Positions 6,885 to 15,198 of a stretch of DNA of 64,000 nt are shown here, piece after piece. The stretch's first letter is position 1, and each line of letters begins with the position of its first letter. Position numbers and translations under genes: made by a program. The stretch lies in contig JAWKSZ010000007.1 in the NCBI GenBank assembly GCA_041402045.1, positions 62,001-126,000 on the forward strand, given 5' to 3'. The notes under the pieces are model-generated. The model was not told the origin of the DNA, searched no databases, and was given only the letters and a program-made list of their open reading frames with translations. This DNA comes from JAGQRJ01 sp041402045 (GTDB lineage Bacteria; Planctomycetota; J058).

Positions 6885-8561
6885 ATGAGCAGAGCGTTCT
6901 TCAACCTCGACACGATCGACCCCGACGGCCTGCGCCGCGTCGCTTCGGCCCTGCGAAACGCGGGCTACAACGAGCGCGGCGTGCAGGAGCGGCTGTGCGT
7001 CGAGGACCTCACCGAGCTGGAGCTCGAGTCCTTCCCCTTCCTCCTCAAGCACCGCCTGCGCAAGCGCTCGCCCCTCGACGTGGCGATCAGCCTGTTCTTG
7101 CTGCAGGGTCGGGTCACCGAGGAGGAGCTGGGCGAGCTGTTCGACACCAACGCGCGGCGCCTGCTGCGCACGTCGAAGATCCTGGCCGCCGACCCCGCGG
7201 ACCGCAGCTACGTAGCCCGGGTCAGCCTGTATCCCGTGGGGGACAAGCTGTTCTTCACCGACCACCGCCACGCGCACACCGCCTGGCACCGCGCGCGGGT
7301 CGACCGCGACCCGGTCATGTTCCTCGACCAGGACTCGTATTGGTTGGCGCGGACCACGGTGCGCCGCCCGGTGCGCAACGTGCTCGACCTGGGCACCGGC
7401 TGCGGGGTGCACGCGATCCTGGCGGCGGAGTCCGCGGAGCGCGTGGTGGGCGTCGACATAAACCGCCGCGCGGTGAACTTCGCCCGGCTGAACGCGACCT
7501 TGAACGACGCCTGGAACTCGGTGTTCGTCGACGGCGACCTGTTCACCCCGGTGGGCAAGGAGCGCTTCGACCTGATCGTGGCCAACCCGCCCTGCGTGGC
7601 CGCGCCGACCTACCGCCTGAGCTACCGCGACGGCGGGCCCTCGGGGGCCGACGTCCTGCGCCGGGTGATCGCGCACCTCCCGGATCACCTCTCGAGCGAG
7701 GGCACCGCCCACGTCGTGACCCGGATCGCGGAGCGCGACGGCGAGCCCTACCTCGACCGGATCCGGCGCTGGCTCGGCGGGGCCAACATGAACCTGCACA
7801 GCCTGCGGGTCGAGGAGCAGACGATCCTCGACTTCGCGATCCAGCACACCAAGGAGACCTTCGGCGAGCGCTACGAGCGCTACGCGACCCAGCTCATGGA
7901 CTGGGTCACGAACATGCGCGCCCAGCGCTTCCGTCGCGTGATCTCCGTCGTGCTCTCGGTGCAGTGGAACGAGGACGGCCCGCACTCCCCCTGGACCCAG
8001 GAGGACGAGTGCAAGCCCCCGAACCGCGACACGGCCCTCGAGCTGGCGCGGCTCCTGCACGCCAAGCGCCGGGTGCGGACCCTGCCGTCCCTGGAGGCCC
8101 TGACCAGCATGCGCCTGGGGATCCCCGACGACATGCTCCTGATCGAGCGCCGGCGGCCCACCGGGCACGGCTTCGACACCAAGGACTTCCGCGTGGAGTT
8201 CAAGCGCGCGCGCATGTCGAGCGAGCTCGACGTGAAGCCCCTGGTGCGCGACCTGCTCGAGCGGATCGACAACCGCTCCACGGTGCCCGAGGTGATCCGA
8301 CGCCTCGCAGAGGACACCGAGCAAGACCCCAGCGCGATCGACGAGCGCTGCCGCAAGGCGCTGCTCGTCATGTTCGAGCGGGGGCTGGTGACCCTGGACG
8401 AGCTCGCCTCGAGCTCCTCGGCCCAGCGCCCGGTGGGCGTGCCCAGCGCGCCGGCGCACCGCACCCAGGTCCAGAGCGGGGTCGACCCGCGCTCGATCTC
8501 GACCGAGTCCAGCGCCGCCGACCTGTTCGCGCCGCCCGGGCCGGAGCAAGCCCCGCACTGA
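6885..8561 (+). CDS. Class I SAM-dependent methyltransferase (DUF7059-type N-terminus, N5-glutamine/MTS fold)
   Basis: 558 residues. An alpha-helical N-terminal region (about 1-160) resembles the winged-helix-like lead-in seen before HemK/MTS-type methyltransferases of actinobacteria. The catalytic domain shows motif I VLDLGTGCGVH at residues 166-176, acidic VGVDINRRAV (motif II), and NPPC at 234-237, the (N/D)PPY-type motif of enzymes that methylate amide or exocyclic amine nitrogens. A C-terminal helical extension (about 400-530) is unassigned. The target is probably a protein or nucleic acid nitrogen, but no specific substrate can be named. The gene begins a plus-strand run to 14386 and its stop overlaps the next gene's likely CTG start. 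Confidence 0.8.
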   Translation: MSRAFFNLDTIDPDGLRRVASALRNAGYNERGVQERLCVEDLTELELESFPFLLKHRLRKRSPLDVAISLFLLQGRVTEEELGELFDTNARRLLRTSKILAADPADRSYVARVSLYPVGDKLFFTDHRHAHTAWHRARVDRDPVMFLDQDSYWLARTTVRRPVRNVLDLGTGCGVHAILAAESAERVVGVDINRRAVNFARLNATLNDAWNSVFVDGDLFTPVGKERFDLIVANPPCVAAPTYRLSYRDGGPSGADVLRRVIAHLPDHLSSEGTAHVVTRIAERDGEPYLDRIRRWLGGANMNLHSLRVEEQTILDFAIQHTKETFGERYERYATQLMDWVTNMRAQRFRRVISVVLSVQWNEDGPHSPWTQEDECKPPNRDTALELARLLHAKRRVRTLPSLEALTSMRLGIPDDMLLIERRRPTGHGFDTKDFRVEFKRARMSSELDVKPLVRDLLERIDNRSTVPEVIRRLAEDTEQDPSAIDERCRKALLVMFERGLVTLDELASSSSAQRPVGVPSAPAHRTQVQSGVDPRSISTESSAADLFAPPGPEQAPH

Positions 8562-10426
8562 GCCCCCTGCGCCGCGGGTTCGTCGCCGCGGTGGCCCTCG
8601 GCGCCGCCGCCTGCACCTCGTTGCCTCGAGGCGACGGGCGGGTCGCGGTCCAACGCCACGCCAAGAACGTGGCCCCGCTGCTCGCGGTGGAGGGGCCGCC
8701 GGCGCTGGGGGTCGCGGTCCGGGTCACGCCGCGCCGGGTCTACTTCGCGGTGGCCCCCACGACGCACCACCCCTCGCGGACCCTGACCCACGGCGAGCTG
8801 GCGCTGCCGGCTAAGCCCGTGGGCAGCGCGGGGGCGCCGCTCCTGGCGGTCGAGCGCCCGGAGCGCGTCGACTACCGCCCCTGCCTCGTGGGACGGCCCC
8901 GCGGCGCCGAGCCGCTGGTGGCGCTCTCGGGGGGCGGGGGCGCGGTCAGCGCCTGGGCCACCCGCGCCCCCGAAGACATGCCGCCGGTGGGGCCCTACGC
9001 CGTCGTCGCGCCGCGCTGGCTCCCCTTGACCTCGGAGGGGGCCGAGCTCGAGCCCGAGCCCGGACCCGAGCTCGTGGGCGCGCCGGTGTTCAGCGAGGGC
9101 GGGGCCTGGGTGGGCTTCCTCGAGCTGCGCGACGAGACCTGGGTCGTGGCTCCGCCGCGCCAGGACGAGCTCCTGACCCACGCCCTCGAGTCCGGGGGCG
9201 CCGACGTGCTGCTCCCCAGCGACCCGGGCGAACTCCTCAGCCTGCGCGTGACCACGGTCAGCGCCGTGCCCGACGTCGAGGACGAGTGGGGCGAGCCCGA
9301 CTTCTTCCTGCGCGTGCGCGTGCGCGGGCGGCCGCTGGACCCGATCCCCCTGGACGCCCAGGAGCACCACCTGCGCCTGCCCCTCGACGCCCACGAGCTC
9401 GAGGTCGAGCTCGTGGAGCGCGACGTGAGCCTGACCGAGGGCGACCACTCGGTGCGGGTGGCCGGGCCCGCGGAGCTGCTCCCGGTGGGGCTCGCGCAGC
9501 GCCTGCTGCTCCCCCGCGGCGACGCCGAGGCGGTCGAGTTCACCTGCGAGTCGCGCTACCTCGACCCGGAGCGCGCCTCGAGCGAGGACCGCACGCCCCT
9601 GGGCGCGCGCCCGCTCCCGATCCGGCGCGTGATCAGCGACAGCGTGTCCCAGGCCCGGGGCGACAGCACCGACCTCTGGCGCTTCGAGGCCGAGCCCGCG
9701 CAGTACGTCGCGGCGGTGCTCCGCCGCGGGAGCGACGCGACCCTCGACGTCTCGATCCACGGCCCGAGCTTGCAGCGCACCTACCTCCGCGGGCGGCTGG
9801 TCGAGGGTCGACACCTGCGGATCCTGCCCACGGTGGCGCCCTTGGCGCCAGGCCCGGTCCTGCTGCGGGTCAGCCAGCTCGGCGGCGAGCAGCCGACGGA
9901 GTACGCGCTCGTGGTCGCCCGCCGCGACGACCCCCTGAGCCTGGTGCGCACCCTGTTTCGCCTGGTCGCCCGGGAGTCGGCGCGGCAGCCCTACCTCGAC
10001 ACCCAGGAGTTCGCCCGGGAGGCCTTCGAGGCCCTGGCCCTCGACGCCAAGCTCGACCGGGCCGAGCTCACCCGGGCGATCCTCGCGGAGCTCGGCCACC
10101 GCAGCCGCGCCGGGCGGCACCTCGCGCTGCGACTGCTCGAGCACAACTTCCGCCCTGAGGAGGAGGCGCTGCGGAGCATTTACGTGGGCGCCGGCGGGAT
10201 CCGCTCCCTCGACGCCGGGCTCCTGCTCGCGCTGCGGCACCCCAACGACTCGGGCTACGCCCAGGTGATCGAGCTCGCCGCCCGGGACCCGGACCCCCTG
10301 GTGCGGCTCCTGGGGCTGGCGGTGGCCTCCGCCTTCACGACCCCCGACCGCCGCGAGGCCCTGCGCCAGCTCTTCGCCGACGACCCCTCGCCGCGGATCC
10401 AGCGGGTCTGGGCGCGCACGCGCTAG
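8558..10426 (+). CDS. Probable lipoprotein of unknown function with helical C-terminal domain
   Basis: About 622 residues if translation starts at CTG 8558, overlapping the methyltransferase stop (CTGA). This start gives a compact signal peptide, SPLRRGFVAAVALGAAAC, with Cys at residue 19 as a candidate lipidation site, although the lipobox is weak (Ala at -3). No ATG/GTG/TTG nearby preserves the signal. Residues about 30-240 look like a beta-rich trypsin-like or PDZ-lacking domain (VGRPRGAEPLVALSGGGGAV, GAPVFSEGGAWVGFLEL), reminiscent of a serine-protease fold without clear catalytic residues. The middle is beta-rich and resembles pre-peptidase C-terminal domains. The end (about 490-620) is all-helical, HEAT-like (DPDPLVRLLGLAVASAF). 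Function unknown. Signal and periplasmic location are inferred. Confidence 0.6.
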   Translation: MSPLRRGFVAAVALGAAACTSLPRGDGRVAVQRHAKNVAPLLAVEGPPALGVAVRVTPRRVYFAVAPTTHHPSRTLTHGELALPAKPVGSAGAPLLAVERPERVDYRPCLVGRPRGAEPLVALSGGGGAVSAWATRAPEDMPPVGPYAVVAPRWLPLTSEGAELEPEPGPELVGAPVFSEGGAWVGFLELRDETWVVAPPRQDELLTHALESGGADVLLPSDPGELLSLRVTTVSAVPDVEDEWGEPDFFLRVRVRGRPLDPIPLDAQEHHLRLPLDAHELEVELVERDVSLTEGDHSVRVAGPAELLPVGLAQRLLLPRGDAEAVEFTCESRYLDPERASSEDRTPLGARPLPIRRVISDSVSQARGDSTDLWRFEAEPAQYVAAVLRRGSDATLDVSIHGPSLQRTYLRGRLVEGRHLRILPTVAPLAPGPVLLRVSQLGGEQPTEYALVVARRDDPLSLVRTLFRLVARESARQPYLDTQEFAREAFEALALDAKLDRAELTRAILAELGHRSRAGRHLALRLLEHNFRPEEEALRSIYVGAGGIRSLDAGLLLALRHPNDSGYAQVIELAARDPDPLVRLLGLAVASAFTTPDRREALRQLFADDPSPRIQRVWARTR

Positions 10427-10459
10427 GGGCGGCGTTAGGGATCGCCCCTGGGCGCGCGG

Positions 10460-10465
10460 TATAGT
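10460..10465 (+). promoter_or_regulatory. -10 box, leaderless start
   Basis: TATAGT lies 6 nt before the GTG at 10472, so the +1 should coincide with the start codon. No good -35 and no Shine-Dalgarno are visible. Confidence 0.5.
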
Positions 10466-10471
10466 GCGGGC

Positions 10472-11929
10472 GTGAAGCCCACCCACGACCCCCTGGCCCT
10501 CGGCGCGCGCTGGAGCGACGCCGGCCTCGACGACGCCGCCTACGCCCGCGCCCTGGACGTGGGTCGTGTCGTGGGGGAAGACCTCGGGCAGGACGCCGCG
10601 CTGGCGCCCTTCGCCGCGCACACCTGGCGCGAGGGCTTCGCGGCCCCGGCGCTGACCCTCGACGACGTCTCGGCGATCCCCTTCCTCGACAACATCTCCG
10701 GGGTGGCCGAGTACCAGCACCGGGCGCGGGTCCGGGCCGGCGAGGGCGACCTGTTCGCCGCGATCACCGCCCCCGCCCCGGGCTACGAGGCCTACTGCCG
10801 CGAGCGCCTGGGCCTCGGGGCTCCGCGCTTCGTGCTCGCCGAGCCCCCGCCCTGCGGGCTGCGGGTCGCCCGCGCGCTCAAGGGCGGCCAGGCCTTCCGC
10901 GACCTGGTCGAGGCCGCGCGGGAGGGCCTGGCGATCCACCCCTATATGGGGATCGAGGACGTGTGGGACCTGGCGCGGGAGCTGGCCGCGGCGTCCGGGG
11001 CCGAGGTCCGCGTGCTCGCGCCGCCGCCGCCCGCGACCTGGGCCGCCAACGACAAGGGCACCTTCACCCGGATCGTGCGCGAGGTGCTCGGCCCGGAGGC
11101 CGTGGTCGAGACCCACGCCGCCCGCGACGCCGCGAGCCTCACGCGCCTGCTCCAGGACCTGGCGACCCGCCACGGGCGGGTCGCGCTCAAGCGCACCCGC
11201 TGCGCCTCGGGCATGGGCAACTGGCACCTCCCCGCCGACGAGCTGCGCGCGGACCCCGACCTCGGGCACCGCGTGGAGGCCTTCCTCGAGACCACCCAGT
11301 GGGACGGGAGCGAGGACGTGTTGGCCATGGCCTGGGAGCCCGCCGAGCACTCGCCCTCCACCCAGCACTGGATCCCGCCCCTGGGCGCGGGGCCTCCGCG
11401 GCTGGACGGGATCTACGAGCAGATCCTCGAGGGCGAGCTGCGGGTGTTCCTCGGCAGCCGGCCGGCGAGCTTCCCCCGCGAGACCCTGCGTCGGATCGCC
11501 GCGGAGTCGCTGCAGGTGTGCGCCGCGCTCCAGGCCCTGGGCTACGTCGGGCGCTGCAGCTTCGACCTGCTGCTCCTGGGCGACCCCGCCGCGCCGAGCG
11601 CGCTGCGCTTCACCGAGAGCAACGGGCGCTGGGGCGGGACCTCGACCCCCATGCACCTCGTCGATCGCCTCGTGCGCGGCCCGCGGCCGCCCTACCGGGC
11701 CCAGGACTTCGCGCACCCGGACCTGGTCGGGGTCAGCTTCGAGGAGGTCCTCGCGCGGCTCGGCGACCGGCTCTACGACCCCCGCACCGGCCGGGGGCGC
11801 TACGTGCTCTACAACGTGGGCCCGCTCCAGGGCGCGGGGAAGCTGGACGTGATCGCCTTCGGCGCGACCCAGGCCGAGGCCGAGGCGACCCTCGCCGAGG
11901 AGTTCCCCCGCCTGTTGGGGCTCGCCTAG
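10472..11929 (+). CDS. ATP-grasp enzyme, PGM1-like peptide/carboxylate-amine ligase type
   Basis: 485-residue cytosolic protein. The N-terminal third resembles a pre-ATP-grasp domain. The ATP-grasp core runs from about residue 190: WAANDKGTFTRIV, then GRVALKRTRCASGMGNWHL (ATP-binding Lys and loop), QWIPPL-type strand, and a C-terminal FTESNGRWGGTSTPMHL with the metal-binding E-x-N. The NxRxGGTxxP arrangement is like that of the pheganomycin ligase PGM1 family, which joins a carboxylate to an amine through an acyl-phosphate. The actual substrates are unknown. It sits between a lipoprotein and a BVMO-SDR fusion (12 nt gap), raising the possibility of a small specialised-metabolite pathway, which is inference only. 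Confidence 0.65.
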   Translation: MKPTHDPLALGARWSDAGLDDAAYARALDVGRVVGEDLGQDAALAPFAAHTWREGFAAPALTLDDVSAIPFLDNISGVAEYQHRARVRAGEGDLFAAITAPAPGYEAYCRERLGLGAPRFVLAEPPPCGLRVARALKGGQAFRDLVEAAREGLAIHPYMGIEDVWDLARELAAASGAEVRVLAPPPPATWAANDKGTFTRIVREVLGPEAVVETHAARDAASLTRLLQDLATRHGRVALKRTRCASGMGNWHLPADELRADPDLGHRVEAFLETTQWDGSEDVLAMAWEPAEHSPSTQHWIPPLGAGPPRLDGIYEQILEGELRVFLGSRPASFPRETLRRIAAESLQVCAALQALGYVGRCSFDLLLLGDPAAPSALRFTESNGRWGGTSTPMHLVDRLVRGPRPPYRAQDFAHPDLVGVSFEEVLARLGDRLYDPRTGRGRYVLYNVGPLQGAGKLDVIAFGATQAEAEATLAEEFPRLLGLA

Positions 11930-11941
11930 TTCACCCGCTCC

Positions 11942-14386
11942 ATGACGACCTCGGGCGCGCCGGGCGGTCGCGCGGGCTCCGGGCCTCGCATACGGTGGCG
12001 GCAGTCCGGAGGTCCCCTGACCGCGCACCCCGACCTCGTGCCCCCCTCAGCGGAGCTTCCGCGCAGCGCGCCCGCGCACCGGGTGGCGATCGTGGGCGCG
12101 GGGTTCTCGGGGCTCGCCGTCGCGGTCGAGCTGGCCCGGGTCGGGGTCGAGGACGTCGTGCTCCTGGAGAAGGCCGCCGCGCCCGGCGGGACCTGGCGCG
12201 AGAACACCTACCCCGGCTGCGCCTGCGACGTGCCCTCGCACCTCTACTCGCTGAGCTTCGCGCCGAACCCCGACTGGTCCCAGGCCTACGCCGGCCACGC
12301 CGAGATCCAGCGCTACCTGCTCCAGGCCTTCGAGGTCCACGGCCTCGCCGCGCGCACACGCTTCGAGACCGAGCTCCTGCGCGCGCGCTGGGACCCAGCG
12401 GGCCTGGTGTGGCGGCTCGAGACCTCCCGCGGGCCCCTCGCGGCCCAGGCGTTGGTCTTGGCCACCGGCCCGCTGCACGCGCCGCGGGTCCCTGAGCTGC
12501 CCGGGCTCGCGGACTTTCAAGGCGAGGCCTTCCACACCGCGCGCTGGCGCCACGACCTCGACCTCGCGGGCAAGCGGGTCGGGGTCGTGGGGACGGGCTC
12601 CTCGGCGATCCAGGTGATCCCCGAGCTCCAGGGCCAGGTCGGCTCCCTGACCGTGTTCCAGCGCACGGCGCCCTGGGTCCTGCCCAAGCAGGACCGCCGC
12701 TTCGGGCCTGCGGCGCGGCTGGCGCTGCGGCGGGTCCCGGGCTTGCGGCGCGCCTACCGGCTCAAGCTCGACGGCGAGCCCGAGCGCGTGCAGCGCGCCC
12801 AGCGCAGCCCGCGGGTCTTGCGCTGGCTCGCGCGCGCCGGGCGCCGGCACCTCGCGCGCCAGGTCCCGGACCCCGAGCTCCGCGCGCGGCTGACCCCGGA
12901 GTTCGTGCTGGGCTGCAAGCGGATCCTGCTCTCGAACACCTACTACCCCGCGCTCCAGGCGCCGAACGTGCGCCTGGTCGACCGCGCGGTGCGCGAGGCG
13001 ACGCCCCGCGGGCTGGTGGACGACGCCGGCGAGCACCACGCCCTGGACGCGGTGGTGTGGGCCACTGGGTTCCACGTCCACGACGACCCGATCGCCGCGC
13101 GGGTGCTCGACGGGCGCGGTCAGAGCCTCGCCGCGCGCTGGGCCGGCAGCCCCCGGGCCTACCTCGGGACCGCGGTCGCCGGCTTCCCGAACCTGTTCCT
13201 CATGGTCGGGCCGAACCTCGGCAACGGGCACACCTCGATCTTGACCGTGGCCGAGGCCCAAGCGCGCTACCTGGCCCAGGCGGTGCAGCTCCTGGAGGCG
13301 GGGCGGGTGCGCGCCCTCGACGTGCGCCTGAGCGAGGAGCTCGCCTGGGACGCGGAGGTCCAGCGCGCGCTGGCCGGGACGGTGTGGAACGCCGGCGGCT
13401 GTACGAGCTGGTACCTCGACGCCCAGGGCCGCAACAGCGCGATCTACCCCTGGACGACCGTCGACCTGCGTCGGCGCTTCAAGACCTTCGACCCGAGGCC
13501 CTACTGCATGACCCCACCGCTGCCTGCTCCTCGCCGTCCGCGACGGCTGCGCCTCGAAGGCGCGGCGGTCGCGGTCACCGGCGCCGCCCAAGGGATCGGC
13601 CTGGCGACCGCCCGGGCCTTCGTCCAGGCCGGGGCGCGGGTGGCCCTGGGGGACCTCGACCTCGCCGCCGCCGAGCGCGCCGCCCTCGAGCTCGGCGCGA
13701 ACGCCCACGCCTTCGAGCTCGACGTGACCCGCGCTCCGTCCTTCGCCGCGTTCCTCGACGCCGCCGAGCAGCGCCTGGGGCCGCTGGACGTGCTGGTGAA
13801 CAACGCGGGGGTCCTCGCCCCGGGCCCCTTCCTGGAGCAGGACCCGGAGGTCGAGGCCGCGACCCTCGCGGTCAACTACGGCGGCGTGTCCACGGGCATG
13901 CGCCTCGTGCTCCCGCGCATGCTCGGCCGCGGCCACGGACGGGTGGTGAACCTGCTCTCGCTGGCGAGCAAGCTCCCGGTGGCCGGGCTCGCGACCTACG
14001 CCGCGAGCAAGCACGCGGCCCTGGGGCTGACCGCCTCGGTGCGGCGTGAGCTCGACGGGAGCGGCGTCTACGTCTCGGCGGTGCTGCCCACGGTCGTGCG
14101 CACCCGGCTCAGTCACGGGATCGCCGACGAGGGCGTGTGGGCCCTCGAGCCCGAGGACGTGGCGCAGGCGGTGCTCGCGGTCGCGCGCTCGGGCGCCGCC
14201 GAGCGCAGCGTCCCGCGACGCCTGGGGCTGGGGGTCGTGCTCTTGAACCTGCTCCCGGAGCGGCTGGATCGCTGGGTGCGCCGGCGGCTGCGCGGCGAGC
14301 AGGCCCTGCGTCCGAGCCAGCCCGAGGCCCGGCTCGACTACGAGGCCGGCGTCCGGGCGCAGGCCCGCGCTCTCGACCAGCGCTAG
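11942..14386 (+). CDS. Baeyer-Villiger-type flavin monooxygenase fused to a short-chain dehydrogenase
   Basis: 814 residues. N-terminal FAD/NADPH monooxygenase: GAGFSG at 52-57, PGGTWRENTYPGCACD, the Baeyer-Villiger fingerprint FQGEAFHTARW (FxGxxxHxxxW) near residue 193, and the second Rossmann motif VGVVGTGSSAIQ near 215. The module ends around residue 525 (YPWTTVDLRRRF). The C-terminal SDR then begins: TGAAQGIG near 546, LVNNAGVL, catalytic Ser/YAASK near 686. A fused SDR could oxidise an alcohol to the ketone that the monooxygenase turns into an ester or lactone. The activity is inferred from both families; the substrate is unknown. The frame is continuous, so the fusion is not an indel artefact. 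Confidence 0.87.
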   Translation: MTTSGAPGGRAGSGPRIRWRQSGGPLTAHPDLVPPSAELPRSAPAHRVAIVGAGFSGLAVAVELARVGVEDVVLLEKAAAPGGTWRENTYPGCACDVPSHLYSLSFAPNPDWSQAYAGHAEIQRYLLQAFEVHGLAARTRFETELLRARWDPAGLVWRLETSRGPLAAQALVLATGPLHAPRVPELPGLADFQGEAFHTARWRHDLDLAGKRVGVVGTGSSAIQVIPELQGQVGSLTVFQRTAPWVLPKQDRRFGPAARLALRRVPGLRRAYRLKLDGEPERVQRAQRSPRVLRWLARAGRRHLARQVPDPELRARLTPEFVLGCKRILLSNTYYPALQAPNVRLVDRAVREATPRGLVDDAGEHHALDAVVWATGFHVHDDPIAARVLDGRGQSLAARWAGSPRAYLGTAVAGFPNLFLMVGPNLGNGHTSILTVAEAQARYLAQAVQLLEAGRVRALDVRLSEELAWDAEVQRALAGTVWNAGGCTSWYLDAQGRNSAIYPWTTVDLRRRFKTFDPRPYCMTPPLPAPRRPRRLRLEGAAVAVTGAAQGIGLATARAFVQAGARVALGDLDLAAAERAALELGANAHAFELDVTRAPSFAAFLDAAEQRLGPLDVLVNNAGVLAPGPFLEQDPEVEAATLAVNYGGVSTGMRLVLPRMLGRGHGRVVNLLSLASKLPVAGLATYAASKHAALGLTASVRRELDGSGVYVSAVLPTVVRTRLSHGIADEGVWALEPEDVAQAVLAVARSGAAERSVPRRLGLGVVLLNLLPERLDRWVRRRLRGEQALRPSQPEARLDYEAGVRAQARALDQR

Positions 14387-14552
14387 AGCTACGGACGCTC
14401 GCTCCTTTCACCGCTGAAACGCCGCAACGGGGTGGGACGGCTATGAACCCCAACGCCAGAGCCGGATGACCCGCTGAGACGTCAGGGCGCTCGAAACGGG
14501 CGTAGGAGGCGGTCTTCGGCGTCGTCCGCTGTCGCGCTGAGGACACCCGCGC

Positions 14553-14569
14553 TTGGCATCCCGCTTGCA
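14553..14569 (+). promoter_or_regulatory. Sigma-54-like promoter
   Basis: TTGGCATCCCGCTTGCA: GG and GC are 10 nt apart, with near-consensus -24 (TTGGCA) and -12 (TTGCA) elements. The predicted +1 is near 14580, 30 nt before the ATG at 14610. This is the best sigma-54 match in the window. Confidence 0.65.
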
Positions 14570-14609
14570 AAGCCTCTCGCACCCACCTGACCCGCGAGAG
14601 CTCGTCCCC

Positions 14610-15077
14610 ATGAATCGATCCACGACCCTCCTCAGCTCCTTGATCCTGGCCGCGACCCAGCTCGCCGCCGACGAAGGGCTCGTGCCGCCGGCGACCCTCG
14701 CGGGCAGGGAGCGCGATCGGGAGCTGGTCAGCTCGACCTGGGAGCGGGTGGAGGGCGAGCTGCGCGTGCAGTTCAGCGACCGCGAGGATCCGGACTGGGA
14801 CGAGGTCGCGGTCGGGGAGACGCGGCTGGTGCTCGTCGCCGACGCCGCGCTCCTCGAGCGCCCCGGCGCGCCCGCCGAGTGCCAAGGCTACGCGCGCACG
14901 CACGTCGGCGAGGCGCCCGTCGCCTTCGAGGCGCTCCACGCCGAGGCCCTCGCCCGCCACGAGCTCCAGGGCGGTGTGCTCCTGATCCGTGAGCTCGCCC
15001 CGGACGAGCTGCGCTTCGACTTCGCCCTGGTGTTCGAAGACGACGCCCCGGCCCCGGCGCAACGCGCGGCGGGATAG
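14610..15077 (+). CDS. Secreted protein of unknown function
   Basis: 155 residues from ATG 14610 (MNRSTTLLSSLILAATQLAAD), a short but plausible signal peptide with cleavage after Ala. The mature part is acidic, with no recognised domain, Cys pairs or repeats. The longer reading frame from 14553 would start inside the -24/-12 promoter and is rejected. The sigma-54-like promoter upstream suggests regulated expression. It is followed after 121 nt by another gene with its own sigma-54-like site. Confidence 0.6.
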   Translation: MNRSTTLLSSLILAATQLAADEGLVPPATLAGRERDRELVSSTWERVEGELRVQFSDREDPDWDEVAVGETRLVLVADAALLERPGAPAECQGYARTHVGEAPVAFEALHAEALARHELQGGVLLIRELAPDELRFDFALVFEDDAPAPAQRAAG

Positions 15078-15156
15078 CCGCCACCCGCCGGCTCACGATT
15101 CAGCCGCTGGCGGATTCCTTGGCGCGCCGTCCCTTGCCAGTCAAGGGCTTATCGCC

Positions 15157-15171
15157 TGGCCACACGCTTGC
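15157..15171 (+). promoter_or_regulatory. Sigma-54-like promoter (weaker)
   Basis: TGGCCACACGCTTGC has GG-N10-GC spacing and a TTGC -12 element; the -24 element TGGCCA deviates from TGGCAC. The predicted +1 is about 15183, before the ATG at 15199. Confidence 0.4.
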
Positions 15172-15198
15172 CGTCGGGGTCGCCAGGAGAAGAAGATC

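Noticed and set aside
7880..12028. A 1382-residue minus-strand frame across three plus-strand genes
   Set aside because: Same codon-bias artefact; it crosses three well-supported genes on the other strand.
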